Source: CAZFUY01 sp964522445 (GTDB lineage: Bacteria > Pseudomonadota > Gammaproteobacteria > SZUA-229). From it: a stretch of 18,338 bases of DNA. Positions 1-7,819 of this stretch are shown in pieces (the stretch's first letter is position 1; the number at the start of each line of letters is the position of its first letter). The stretch is taken from positions 1-18,338 of the forward strand of contig CAZFUY010000061.1 of the NCBI GenBank assembly GCA_964522445.1, read 5' to 3'. Under the pieces are notes generated by a model. That model was not told the origin of the DNA. It did not search any database and saw only the letters and a list, made by a program, of their open reading frames with translations. The translations under genes were made by a program, and so were the position numbers.

Positions 1-1091
1 CCAATAAAATACAGCCCCGGTATTTTTTTAGATTGCATTGTTTTAGATGACAGCTCATCAGTATTCACACCACCCATAGTTACTTCTGCTGTTCTATAAC
101 CTTCTGTACCTGATGGTTTTATTTTCCAGTGATTAAATTGATAGGCTATTTTAGAAATTTCTTTTTCAGTTAATGATTTCATAACCACTTCAAATCCCCA
201 CATCTCACAGAATACTTTAAGCATTTTTTTCGGGAGTTTCTCTGCCAGAATATTTTTTAATTCCATATTGGGATGAGCTAATTTCTTTGCTAATAAAAAC
301 TCACTGATATTTAGTTCTGGCAATAGATTAATTTCTATCTCATCACCATTTTTCCAGTATGGTGACATTTGCAATATTACAGGGCCACTTAATCCCCTAT
401 GAGTAAAAAGCATTGCGCCTGTTAATAATATATCAGCACATAAAACAGTCGCCTCTACTGAAATACCTGAAAGCTCTGATACTTTATTTAAAATCTCTGG
501 CTGTAGGGTAAAAGGCACTAATGCAGCCTGAACCGGCAATATACCTAAACCAAACTGACGAGCAATATCATAACCAAAACCTGTTGCCCCCAGAGTGGGT
601 ATAGATAAACCACCTGTTGCTACAACCAGTGAGTCAGATATAAATTTACCTTTTGATGTATTAATTTCAAAAACATGCGACTTCTTTATTTCTAAAATAT
701 CACAGCGTAGTTGTATTTCTACTTTTGCATCACGGCATTCTTTTAATAAGATATTTAAAATATCTTTAGAACTATCTCTACAAAATAACTGTCCCTGTTC
801 TTTTTCACGCCATGAGACTTTATGCTTATCAACAAGCGCAAGAAAATCATAAGGTGAATATCGGCTTAAGGCTGATTTACAGAAATGTGGGTTACTGGAA
901 AAATAATTATCAGCCGATGTGTATAAATTTGTAAAGTTACAAAAACCACCACCCGACATAAGAATCTTTTTGCCGGCTTTATTAGCATGATCAACAATCA
1001 GAACTTTTCTACCCCGTTGCGCTGAGGTCATGGCGCACATTAAACCCGCTGCGCCTGCTCCAATAATAATGACATCAAATGACTGATTCAA
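1..1091 (-). CDS. HI0933/YhiN-family FAD-dependent oxidoreductase (3' end outside window)
   Basis: The frame is open on the minus strand from 1091 to the window edge, giving about 363 residues without the C-terminus. I read a TTG start at 1091-1089: the frame has a stop at 1118-1116 upstream, no ATG lies between, and a GGA about 9 bases upstream can serve as ribosome site. The N-terminus carries the Rossmann FAD motif DVIIIGAGAAGL (residues 6-17). A GKKILMSGGGFCNFTN block follows, which is a hallmark of the HI0933-like family (E. coli YhiN, BaiN-type). The visible end, PGLYFIG, is where the family's second FAD-contact region begins. Members are soluble flavoproteins, mostly without an established substrate, so I give no reaction. 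The start lies 2 bases past the stop of the upstream kinase gene, so the two are probably co-transcribed leftward. Family call is confident; function is unknown. Confidence 0.9.
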   Translation of the reverse strand, partial: MNQSFDVIIIGAGAAGLMCAMTSAQRGRKVLIVDHANKAGKKILMSGGGFCNFTNLYTSADNYFSSNPHFCKSALSRYSPYDFLALVDKHKVSWREKEQGQLFCRDSSKDILNILLKECRDAKVEIQLRCDILEIKKSHVFEINTSKGKFISDSLVVATGGLSIPTLGATGFGYDIARQFGLGILPVQAALVPFTLQPEILNKVSELSGISVEATVLCADILLTGAMLFTHRGLSGPVILQMSPYWKNGDEIEINLLPELNISEFLLAKKLAHPNMELKNILAEKLPKKMLKVFCEMWGFEVVMKSLTEKEISKIAYQFNHWKIKPSGTEGYRTAEVTMGGVNTDELSSKTMQSKKIPGLYFI

Positions 1092-1093
1092 AA

Positions 1094-1969
1094 CTACAAT
1101 TCCGCCAGCACGTATTCAGTCATATTAATTGCCTGAGCCAGATAACCAGTTCCAAATAAATTAAGGTGATTAATAATGTGATACAAATTATAAAATGTTT
1201 TTCTTAGTTGATAACCATCATCTAGCGGCCAGACTTCATTGTAAGAAGAATAAAAAGTCTGACTGAAACTACCAAACAATTGTGTCATTGCCAGGTCAGC
1301 TTCCCTGTCACCGTAATAAAATGCAGGATCATAAATCACTGCCGTTCCATCACTTAAGGCCGATGCATTACCTGTCCATAAATCACCATGCAGCATTGAG
1401 GCTTCTGGTTTATAGCTTGCAAATAATTTAGGCAGATCTGCCATTAATTTTTCACCTAAGCTTTGCAATTCACCAGTGTAGCCTTTACTGGCGGCTAAAT
1501 TCAGCTGATAACCCAGACGATTTTCACGCCAGAAATCAATCCAGTTTTTATGATAGCTGTTAATTTGAGGCGTTGATCCAATAGTATTATTTCTGTGCCA
1601 GCCAAATTGTTTGCTGCTGCATTTATGCATAGCCGCAAATTGCCGACCAAATTCTTCCATATTGCTACTGCCATGCAGATCCAGATATTCCAGAACAAGG
1701 AAACAATTTTTTCCATCATCACCATAACAAATGGGGCGAGGCACTTTTACTGTCTGAGTTTCTGCCATTTCCAACAAGGCTTCAGCTTCAGCCGCAAACA
1801 TATCACCATGTGAAATATTATTGGTTTTTACAAAATAGCTGATTTTCCCGTCACTGATTTTATGCACTTCATTAATACAGCCACCACCAATAGATTGCTG
1901 TTGACCCGCTTTAAATGGTTTACCTGTAGCCTGTGATATTTGCTGGTTGATTTGATTCCAGAGAGACAT
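1094..1969 (-). CDS. Fructosamine kinase family protein (YniA-like)
   Basis: This 291-residue protein matches the fructosamine/ketosamine-3-kinase family (E. coli YniA) in length and motif order. Family members phosphorylate sugars attached to protein amines, which then fall off, so the likely role is protein deglycation in the cytosol. Visible motifs are the ATP-site segment with FVKTN and AAEAEALLEMA, the hinge FLVLEYLDL, the catalytic loop LHGDLWTGN and the metal-binding segment YDPAFYYGDREADLAM; these are the usual aminoglycoside-kinase-like signatures. I chose the ATG at 1969-1967 (MSLWNQINQQ) because it aligns with YniA's beginning. A TTG six codons upstream (1987) would add MKAAIR. No strong ribosome site precedes either start. 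The gene is divergent from the haemoglobin gene and followed within 2 bases by the flavoprotein. The substrate is inferred from the family only. Confidence 0.92.
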   Translation of the reverse strand: MSLWNQINQQISQATGKPFKAGQQQSIGGGCINEVHKISDGKISYFVKTNNISHGDMFAAEAEALLEMAETQTVKVPRPICYGDDGKNCFLVLEYLDLHGSSNMEEFGRQFAAMHKCSSKQFGWHRNNTIGSTPQINSYHKNWIDFWRENRLGYQLNLAASKGYTGELQSLGEKLMADLPKLFASYKPEASMLHGDLWTGNASALSDGTAVIYDPAFYYGDREADLAMTQLFGSFSQTFYSSYNEVWPLDDGYQLRKTFYNLYHIINHLNLFGTGYLAQAINMTEYVLAEL

Positions 1970-2036
1970 TCTAATAGCCGCTTTCAATTATTAACGCCGT
2001 GTTAGCATAGCCTAAATTATTTAAGGAAAGAACTGC

Positions 2037-2444
2037 ATGTCACAAAACCAGACTCCTCTTTGCGAAATTATTAACTATCGACAGGTTGAGCAAGTTGTTC
2101 ATGCTTTTTATGAAAAACTCATTAATCACGCTGAACTTGGTCATTTCTTTAAACAGATTGATGACTTTGATAAGCATAAAAAGCGCATCAGTGATTTCTG
2201 GTGGCTAACCATGGGCGGCAAGCTGGATTCACCCCCCAGAATTGACATGATTGGCAAACATTTTCCATTAGGCATTAAACAGGAGAACCTGGAAACCTGG
2301 CTGGCCATATTTTCTGAAACACTGGGTGAAGAACTAGACGAAGACATTGCAAAAATATGGATGGATAAGGCGCTTCATATTGGTGCGCACATAAAGCAAA
2401 TTGTTATTGACCACAAACCCATGGGCATACAGATTAAACCATAA
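2037..2444 (+). CDS. Group III truncated haemoglobin
   Basis: This 135-residue protein fits the group III (P-type) truncated globins, such as Campylobacter Ctb. By alignment with Ctb from memory, haem-pocket residues are Tyr25 (B10), His47 (E7), proximal His75 (F8, in GKHFPLGI) and Trp88 (G8, in LETWL); FWWLTMGGK marks the E helix. Such proteins bind O2 or NO tightly in the cytosol and are linked to nitrosative stress or low-oxygen physiology in a few species. There is no signal peptide. The ATG is preceded by AAGGAAAG (about 2020-2027), a good ribosome site. The gene stands alone: a divergent kinase gene lies 67 bases upstream and a 657-base gene-free region lies downstream. A promoter must fall in the 1970-2036 gap, but no clear -35/-10 pair is visible. 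Family call is firm; the physiological ligand is inferred. Confidence 0.93.
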   Translation: MSQNQTPLCEIINYRQVEQVVHAFYEKLINHAELGHFFKQIDDFDKHKKRISDFWWLTMGGKLDSPPRIDMIGKHFPLGIKQENLETWLAIFSETLGEELDEDIAKIWMDKALHIGAHIKQIVIDHKPMGIQIKP

Positions 2445-2494
2445 AAACATGCGGGGTGGCTTTAGTTACTCCTAGCAAAATAAACTACTGAATC

Positions 2495-2703
2495 AGTGAC
2501 TTATACACAGCAGGAAAATCACCATATAAATAGCTGTATATTTTTTAACCACCTCACACAACGCATCTATAAGTCATTGTTTTTTATATAAATTTATACT
2601 GTTTAAAATTTAATCAAATTAACAAAAGTATGTTTTTTCTGCACTCTTTTATATGATTTATAATGTTTATACACAAACTTATCCACAGCTTTTGTGGGTA
2701 AGT
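2495..2703 (+). repeat. DnaA-box module, copy 1
   Basis: The ordered elements are ACTTATACACA (2499-2509), AGCTGTA (2533-2539), TCACACA (2554-2560), ATAAGTCATTGTTTT (2569-2583), the box pair at 2667/2679, and an inverted repeat. In the inverted repeat ACTTATCCACA (2677-2687) and TGTGGGTAAGT (2693-2703) pair at 10 of 11 positions around a 5-base loop. The same elements recur in the same order in copy 2. Confidence 0.65.
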
Positions 2704-2830
2704 TAATATTTACTAACATTTATAAGGACTTAGCCAATTATCATAAAAAAATACTTAAGAATATTTGCTAAATCCAAAAAATCACTCGCTAACAAACTGC
2801 CTTATATTTGGCAATAGTTTTTACAATTTT

Positions 2831-3048
2831 TTTTACTTATACACATGCGTACATTACTGAAACATTATATTCATAAAACCCCTACAGCTATAGCCTTTCA
2901 CACATACCACCGACATAAGTCATTGTTTTATATGTTATTTTTTCAATGGTTGTTTTTTAACCATTTTGTCATAAATAGCCTTCCATTGCCTGCTTGACCC
3001 ACTTTTCAATGCTTTATCCACAAAGTTATCCACAGCTTTTGTGGAAAA
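2831..3048 (+). repeat. DnaA-box module, copy 2
   Basis: It repeats copy 1 with an offset of 336 to 347 bases: ACTTATACACA (2835-2845), AGCTATA (2886-2892), CACACA (2900-2905), ATAAGTCATTGTTTT (2915-2929, identical over 15 bases) and the box pair at 3014/3026. The last box opens a 19-base identity, TTATCCACAGCTTTTGTGG, at 2679-2697 and 3026-3044. The distance from the 15-mer to the box pair is 98 bases in copy 1 and 99 in copy 2, while the intervening sequence has diverged, suggesting an old duplication with conserved spacing. Confidence 0.65.
2945..2965. repeat. Perfect inverted repeat within the DnaA-box region
   Basis: AATGGTT and AACCATT form a perfect 7-base stem around a 7-base loop inside module copy 2. 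There is no matching structure at the same place in copy 1. It is too AT-rich and lacks a following U-tract, so it is unlikely to be a terminator. Its role is unknown. Confidence 0.4.
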
Positions 3049-3101
3049 AATTTCCAGCTTAAATAAAGCATTTTCCAGCCTTCACTGGCACAATAGCCGC
3101 C

Positions 3102-5309
3102 ATGCCATCTCATGCTATTTTAAAAGTTGCTGTACCTGTCCCATTATTTGGGCTTTTCGACTACAAAATCCCGGAAAATGCCGCTTTTAAAAATATAAAG
3201 CCAGGTTGTCGCGTACAGATACCTTTTGGACGAAAATCAGTTATCGGGGTTGTTATTGAAACCTGTGATAAAAGTGAGTTTCCCAATAATAAGCTGAAAG
3301 CCATTAAAGCCCTTATTGATGACAAACCCATATTACCCACATCCCTGCTAAAACTACTGAGCTGGTCAGCCCGTTATTACCAGCACCCAATGGGGGATGT
3401 TGTCGCTACTGCTTTACCCAAACTGCTACGTGAGGGTCAGCCTGCCATTGCAGAAGGTGAAACTCTCTGGCAACTGAGCGAATCAGGTTCTCAGCAGGAT
3501 GCAGATAAACTCAAACGCGCACCCAAACAGGCCAGTATATTAAGATTATTGCAACAGGCCAGTGGCTCAATGACGGCTGAACAACTCAATGCTGTTAGTG
3601 AGAACTGGCGAACAGCCATGCAGGGTCTGATAAAAAAAGCCTATGTTGAAACCAAAACACGCCCCTGTTTATCCATATCAAATCTGCCAGCAGTTAAACC
3701 ACCCACTCTAAATGACCAGCAACAGCAGGCAGTTGACGCAGTTAGCAATGAGCTTGGGCATTTTCAGCCCTTTTTACTTCAGGGCATTACCGGCAGTGGC
3801 AAAACCGAGGTTTATTTATCGCTGGTTGAAAAAATCATTCAGAAAAAGCAGCAGGTTCTGATCCTGGTGCCCGAAATAAGCCTCACCCCACAATTAACCC
3901 AGAGATTTAAACAACGGCTAAATGTTCCCATTGCCGCCATGCACTCAGGCTTAAATGATAAGCAGCGTTTATGTGCCTGGGTTATGGCAGCAGAAAACAA
4001 AGCCCCCGTGGTTATAGGCACACGCTCCGCCCTGTTTACACCTATGCCAAAGCTGGGGCTGATTATTATTGATGAGGAACACGATAGCTCTTTAAAACAA
4101 CAGGATAGTTTTCGCTACCATGCTCGTGATCTGGCACTGGTACGCGCCAGAAACGCCGATATACCCATCTTACTGGGTTCTGCAACACCTTCACTGGAAA
4201 CATTAAACAACGCCAATAAAGGGCAATATAAACCGCTGTTACTAACCAGACGCGCTTCAGCAGCCAGTCCACCTAAAGTTCATTTACTGGATGTTTGCCG
4301 TCAGCCCATGCAGGACAGCCTGTCAAATTTACTACTAAAACAGATCCGTAAACATCTGCAAAAACAGGGGCAGATTCTGCTATTTCTGAATCGCCGTGGT
4401 TATGCACCACTGCTCATGTGTCACACCTGTGGCTGGACAACTGAATGCCCTCGCTGTGATGCCCATATGACTCTGCACCACCATAACAAACGATTACAGT
4501 GTCATCATTGCGGTCAGGAGCGCCCTGCTCCCACACTGTGCCCGGAGTGTGGTGCTGAGGAGCTGCATATTCCCGGAGCAGGTACAGAAAGAATTGAACA
4601 CGCCTTAAAGCAGATATTTCCAGACACGGTTATTAGCCGTATTGATCGAGATACAACGCGTCGTAAAGGTTCATTAGATAGCAAACTGGAACAGGCTCGC
4701 ACCGGCGAAGCACAGATTCTTATTGGTACGCAAATGCTGGCCAAGGGGCATGATTTTCCCAATGTATCGCTGGTTGGCATATTAGACACAGATCAGGGTT
4801 TATTTAGCAGTGATTTCCGCGGCACAGAGCACATGGCGCAGCTCATCATACAGGTGTCGGGGCGTGCCGGACGCGCGGAAAAGCCGGGAGAAGTTTATAT
4901 TCAAACCCACCATCCAGAGCATCCTTTATTACACACCCTGTTAAATGAAGGCTACGAGGGCTTCGCCAGAGCCGCCCTCGAAGAACGTAAAATGGCCAGT
5001 TTTCCACCCTATGCTCATCTCGCCGTACTACGCTCAGAGGCCATTAATAAAGATGCTGCAATGCGATTTTTACAGGACGCATTAAATGCGCTTAATAATA
5101 TTGCAGTAGCCGATGTCGATGGCTTTGGCCCCTTACCCGCCCCTATGGAACGCCGTGCCGGGCGCTATCGAGCGCAGTTAATATTACAGGCCAAACAACG
5201 TAATGCCCTGCATGCAGCACTCAGACCATGGGTATTACAGCTTGGTAAGCTGAAATCTGCTAATCGGGTGAGATGGTCGATTGATGTAGACCCGCAGGAT
5301 ATGTATTGA
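3102..5309 (+). CDS. priA: Primosomal protein N' (replication restart helicase PriA)
   Basis: The protein has 735 residues, the usual PriA length. PriA is a superfamily 2 DNA helicase that recognises stalled forks and starts primosome assembly and DnaB reloading. Domains seen: N-terminal 3'-DNA-binding domain (about 1-105, VPVPLFGLFDY), a winged-helix segment (about 110-190), helicase core with Walker A GITGSGKT (228-235) and DEEH box (324-327), a zinc region with eight cysteines (440, 443, 449, 452, 467, 470, 480, 483), then motifs V-VI (QVSGRAGRAEKPG) and the C-terminal domain. The ATG at 3102 matches the family start but has no purine-rich ribosome site. The DnaA boxes at 3014-3048 lie only 54-88 bases upstream, so DnaA may influence transcription (inference). 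argS follows after 100 bases. Confidence 0.98.
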   Translation: MPSHAILKVAVPVPLFGLFDYKIPENAAFKNIKPGCRVQIPFGRKSVIGVVIETCDKSEFPNNKLKAIKALIDDKPILPTSLLKLLSWSARYYQHPMGDVVATALPKLLREGQPAIAEGETLWQLSESGSQQDADKLKRAPKQASILRLLQQASGSMTAEQLNAVSENWRTAMQGLIKKAYVETKTRPCLSISNLPAVKPPTLNDQQQQAVDAVSNELGHFQPFLLQGITGSGKTEVYLSLVEKIIQKKQQVLILVPEISLTPQLTQRFKQRLNVPIAAMHSGLNDKQRLCAWVMAAENKAPVVIGTRSALFTPMPKLGLIIIDEEHDSSLKQQDSFRYHARDLALVRARNADIPILLGSATPSLETLNNANKGQYKPLLLTRRASAASPPKVHLLDVCRQPMQDSLSNLLLKQIRKHLQKQGQILLFLNRRGYAPLLMCHTCGWTTECPRCDAHMTLHHHNKRLQCHHCGQERPAPTLCPECGAEELHIPGAGTERIEHALKQIFPDTVISRIDRDTTRRKGSLDSKLEQARTGEAQILIGTQMLAKGHDFPNVSLVGILDTDQGLFSSDFRGTEHMAQLIIQVSGRAGRAEKPGEVYIQTHHPEHPLLHTLLNEGYEGFARAALEERKMASFPPYAHLAVLRSEAINKDAAMRFLQDALNALNNIAVADVDGFGPLPAPMERRAGRYRAQLILQAKQRNALHAALRPWVLQLGKLKSANRVRWSIDVDPQDMY

Positions 5310-5326
5310 CGACAAAAGAACAAAGG

Positions 5327-5368
5327 CTTTTACTTTTAACTTTAATCCTTCCCCCTTCCCCCTCCAGC
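5327..5368 (+). repeat. Degenerate 7-base tandem repeat tract before argS
   Basis: Six consecutive heptamers fill 5327-5368 exactly: CTTTTAC, TTTTAAC, TTTAATC, CTTCCCC, CTTCCCC and CTCCAGC. The plus strand is strongly pyrimidine-biased. The tract ends in CAGC directly before an ATG at 5369, but that ATG is followed at once by TAA, so it opens no gene. Short heptameric repeats of this kind are known from other bacteria such as cyanobacteria; the function here is unknown. Confidence 0.55.
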
Positions 5369-5409
5369 ATGTAAAATTCGCCCAAATTTAATTGCCCAGG
5401 TTTCTTTAA

Positions 5410-7170
5410 TTGAAACACGAAATAAAAACTCTGCTCACTCAGGCGATATCTTCACTTAAAACATCTGAAGTATTGCCTGCTGATATCGAGCCCAATATTC
5501 AGATCAGCCGCACCAAAGATCAAAGCCACGGTGACTTTGCCTGCAATATTGCTTTGATGCTGGCTAAACCTGCTGGCAAAAATCCACGCCAGCTGGCACA
5601 ACAACTGGTTGATGCCCTGCCCGCAAACAGCTCAGTTGAAAAAGTTGAAATTGCCGGCCCTGGTTTTATTAATTTTTTTCTTAGCCAGGACAGCACCCTG
5701 TCTGTTATCGACGATATTCTTAAACAAAAAGAAACTTATGGCTTAAGTAATATCGGTGCAGGAAAAAAAGTTCAGGTTGAATTTGTCTCCGCTAATCCAA
5801 CCGGGCCTTTGCATGTAGGCCATGGTCGCGGCGCAGCTTATGGCGCAACCGTTGCCGACTTACTGACCGCCATCGGTTTTGATGTACACAGTGAATATTA
5901 TGTCAACGATGCCGGACGACAAATGGATATTCTTGCTACCAGTGTCTGGCTTCGTTACTTGCAACAATGTGATATTGCTGTGCCCTTTCCCTGCAATGCC
6001 TATCAGGGTGATTATGTTTTAGACATTGCAAAAAGTTTGATCGCCAAACATGATCGCAATCTTGCTCATCCTGTTGCTGCCGTGATGGATGATATTCCAG
6101 CCGATGAACCACAGGGCGGTGATAAAGAAAAACATATCGATGCTTTAATACTGCGCTGCAAAACATTATTAGGCGAGCAAACCTACACACAGGTTTTTGA
6201 TGAAGGCCTGAACAGCATACTGGATGACATTCGTGAAGACCTAAAAGGTTTTGGCGTAGTTTATGATGAATGGTATTCAGAGCGCAGCCTGTCAAAACGT
6301 GGCTTAATAAAACAGGCTATTGACCGTTTACAGAAAGCAAATTACATTTACGAAAAAAACGGTGCGCTGTGGTTTAAGTCAACAGAGTTTGGCGACGAAA
6401 AAGATCGCGTCGTTGTTCGAGACAATGGACAGAGCACCTATTTTGCATCCGACATTGCCTATCACATGGATAAACTGGAACGCGGTTTTGATCGCGTTAT
6501 CGATGTGTGGGGCGCAGACCATCACGGTTACATACCTCGTGTAAGAGCGGCATTAAAAGCACTGGGTGATGATGCAGATAAATTAGATGTACTGTTAGTA
6601 CAATTTGCTGTGCTTTATCGTAATGGCGAAAAAGTACAGATGTCTACGCGCTCAGGATCATTTGTTACCTTACGCGAATTACGTGAAGAAGTAGGCGCAG
6701 ACGCGGCGCGTTTTTTCTATGTTATGCGCAAATGCGAACAACATATGGACTTTGATCTGGATTTAGCCAAATCACAAAGCAGCGATAATCCTGTGTATTA
6801 CATTCAATATGCTCACGCACGTATTTGCAGTGTGCTTCGCCAGTTAAACGAACAAAACTTACAACATGATATTGAATCAGGTTTTCAAAATCTAAATAAA
6901 TTATCAGAAAGCCATGAAACCAGCCTGCTTAATAAATTGTCCAAGTATCCAGAAGTTGTAGAAAAATCAGCCTTGAATGAAGAGCCTCATCAACTGGCAC
7001 ACTTCTTACGTGAACTGGCAAACGATCTGCACACTTATTATAACGCACACAAATTTATTATTGATGATGCAGCTTTAAGAAACGCAAGATTAAATTTGAT
7101 AACTGCAACACAGCATGTTCTAAAAAACGGGCTTAAACTACTCGGCGTTAGTGCTCCAGAGAAAATGTAA
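5410..7170 (+). CDS. argS: Arginyl-tRNA synthetase
   Basis: This is a class I aminoacyl-tRNA synthetase of 586 residues that charges tRNA-Arg with arginine in the cytosol. It shows the N-terminal Add-1 tRNA-binding domain (about 1-110), the HIGH-type signature HVGHGRG after FVSANPTGPL, and the catalytic KMSKS-equivalent segment VQMSTRSG. A C-terminal DALR anticodon-binding helix bundle follows, containing the YYIQYAHARI block. The start is TTG at 5410: an in-frame TAA sits immediately upstream (5407-5409), so no longer start exists, and an AGG at 5398-5400 is suitably spaced. A TTG start in an essential housekeeping gene is notable and would lower initiation. The last base of its stop codon is the first base of the ftsN-like start (TAATG), implying translational coupling. 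Confidence 0.98.
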   Translation: MKHEIKTLLTQAISSLKTSEVLPADIEPNIQISRTKDQSHGDFACNIALMLAKPAGKNPRQLAQQLVDALPANSSVEKVEIAGPGFINFFLSQDSTLSVIDDILKQKETYGLSNIGAGKKVQVEFVSANPTGPLHVGHGRGAAYGATVADLLTAIGFDVHSEYYVNDAGRQMDILATSVWLRYLQQCDIAVPFPCNAYQGDYVLDIAKSLIAKHDRNLAHPVAAVMDDIPADEPQGGDKEKHIDALILRCKTLLGEQTYTQVFDEGLNSILDDIREDLKGFGVVYDEWYSERSLSKRGLIKQAIDRLQKANYIYEKNGALWFKSTEFGDEKDRVVVRDNGQSTYFASDIAYHMDKLERGFDRVIDVWGADHHGYIPRVRAALKALGDDADKLDVLLVQFAVLYRNGEKVQMSTRSGSFVTLRELREEVGADAARFFYVMRKCEQHMDFDLDLAKSQSSDNPVYYIQYAHARICSVLRQLNEQNLQHDIESGFQNLNKLSESHETSLLNKLSKYPEVVEKSALNEEPHQLAHFLRELANDLHTYYNAHKFIIDDAALRNARLNLITATQHVLKNGLKLLGVSAPEKM

Positions 7171-7778
7171 TGCCAGCGGCGGGAAAAGATTACAAAGGAC
7201 GCCGATCATCTATGTCCAAAAAAGAACAACCATTACCCGGCTATCTCTGGCTGCTTGCAGGTCTGGCCATTGGCTTATTTGTTGCATTTATTATTTATCT
7301 TCAGAAACAGCCTGCAGAGGAAATAACTTTTACAGAAGCAGTTGTTCAGGAACTCGAAAAAGTAAAAAAGAGTATTCCAAAAAATAAAAAAACTGAAACC
7401 AGAAAAGAAACATCTAAAGAACCAAAATTTGATTTTTACACAATACTGCCTGAGCTAGAAGTATTTATTCCTGAATCTGAAATACGCCCTGAAGAAAAAA
7501 ATACGACCACAGGAAAATCAAAATCAACAACAGTAAAAACAGGGAAAAAATATTTATTACAGGCCGGTTCATTCCGCAGCCATGAAGATGCAGACCAGCT
7601 AAAAGCCAATCTGGCACTATTAGGTGTTCAGTCATCTATTCAGAGCGTTAGCATAAAGAACGAGTCATGGCACAGAGTACGCATTGGACCTTTTAATAAT
7701 ACCAACCAGTTACACGAAACATTGAATACGTTAAAAAATAATAAAATCCATGCCATGACCATGGAACTAAAAAACTAA
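7170..7778 (+). CDS. ftsN: FtsN-like SPOR-domain cell division protein
   Basis: This 202-residue bitopic inner-membrane protein has a short basic cytoplasmic tail (1-20), one transmembrane helix (about 25-44, LWLLAGLAIGLFVAF) and a periplasmic linker rich in Lys, Thr and Glu. The linker holds FDFYTILPELEV (87-98), a segment typical of FtsN-like SPOR proteins. A C-terminal SPOR domain (about 126-202; YLLQAGSF start, WHRVRIGPF core) follows. SPOR domains bind denuded peptidoglycan glycan strands at the division septum, and FtsN triggers septal synthesis. Its ATG overlaps the argS stop by one base. In Pseudomonas the same position after argS holds a SPOR gene, followed by hslVU; here hslVU is absent. 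Whether it is the essential FtsN or a paralogous SPOR protein cannot be settled from this window. Confidence 0.88.
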   Translation: MPAAGKDYKGRRSSMSKKEQPLPGYLWLLAGLAIGLFVAFIIYLQKQPAEEITFTEAVVQELEKVKKSIPKNKKTETRKETSKEPKFDFYTILPELEVFIPESEIRPEEKNTTTGKSKSTTVKTGKKYLLQAGSFRSHEDADQLKANLALLGVQSSIQSVSIKNESWHRVRIGPFNNTNQLHETLNTLKNNKIHAMTMELKN

Positions 7779-7798
7779 CCACAGAAAAATACTGGTTA
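7776..7798 (+). other. Small inverted repeat after the ftsN-like gene
   Basis: TAACCA (7776-7781, beginning with the stop codon) and TGGTTA (7793-7798) form a perfect 6-base stem around an 11-base loop, followed by an A-rich run rather than a T-tract. It could cap or slow the upstream transcript but is not a convincing terminator. Confidence 0.25.
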
Positions 7799-7819
7799 AA
7801 AATTTATACGGAGTAGTAA

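Larger units (their letters stand above)
2445..3101. other. Gene-free AT-rich region with clustered DnaA boxes, upstream of priA (candidate origin or DnaA-regulated region)
   Basis: No ORF of substance occupies these 657 bases. On the plus strand TTATCCACA occurs at 2679-2687, 3014-3022 and 3026-3034, and TTATACACA at 2501-2509, 2667-2675 and 2837-2845. Inverted near-boxes lie at 2693-2701 (TGTGGGTAA) and 3040-3048 (TGTGGAAAA). Elsewhere in the window I found only two such 9-mers, in hrpA (11466) and in the integron cassette (17961). The two close pairs are phased 12 bases apart. The rest is very AT-rich, including 2581-2670, as expected of an unwinding element. No GATC (Dam/SeqA) site is visible here. 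The canonical neighbours of gammaproteobacterial oriC (dnaA, dnaN, mnmG) are absent from the window, so this may be a relocated origin, a DnaA-titrating site or a DnaA-controlled promoter region for priA. Confidence 0.6.

Noticed and set aside
595..852. Open frame of 85 codons on the plus strand
   Set aside because: It lies antisense to the conserved flavoprotein, whose motifs fully explain this stretch.
2445..2494. Terminator after the haemoglobin gene
   Set aside because: No GC-rich stem followed by a T-run is visible in this stretch.
6640..6663. Non-canonical KMSKS in ArgS
   Set aside because: VQMSTRSG is a normal variant of this motif in arginyl-tRNA synthetases, so it is not a defect.
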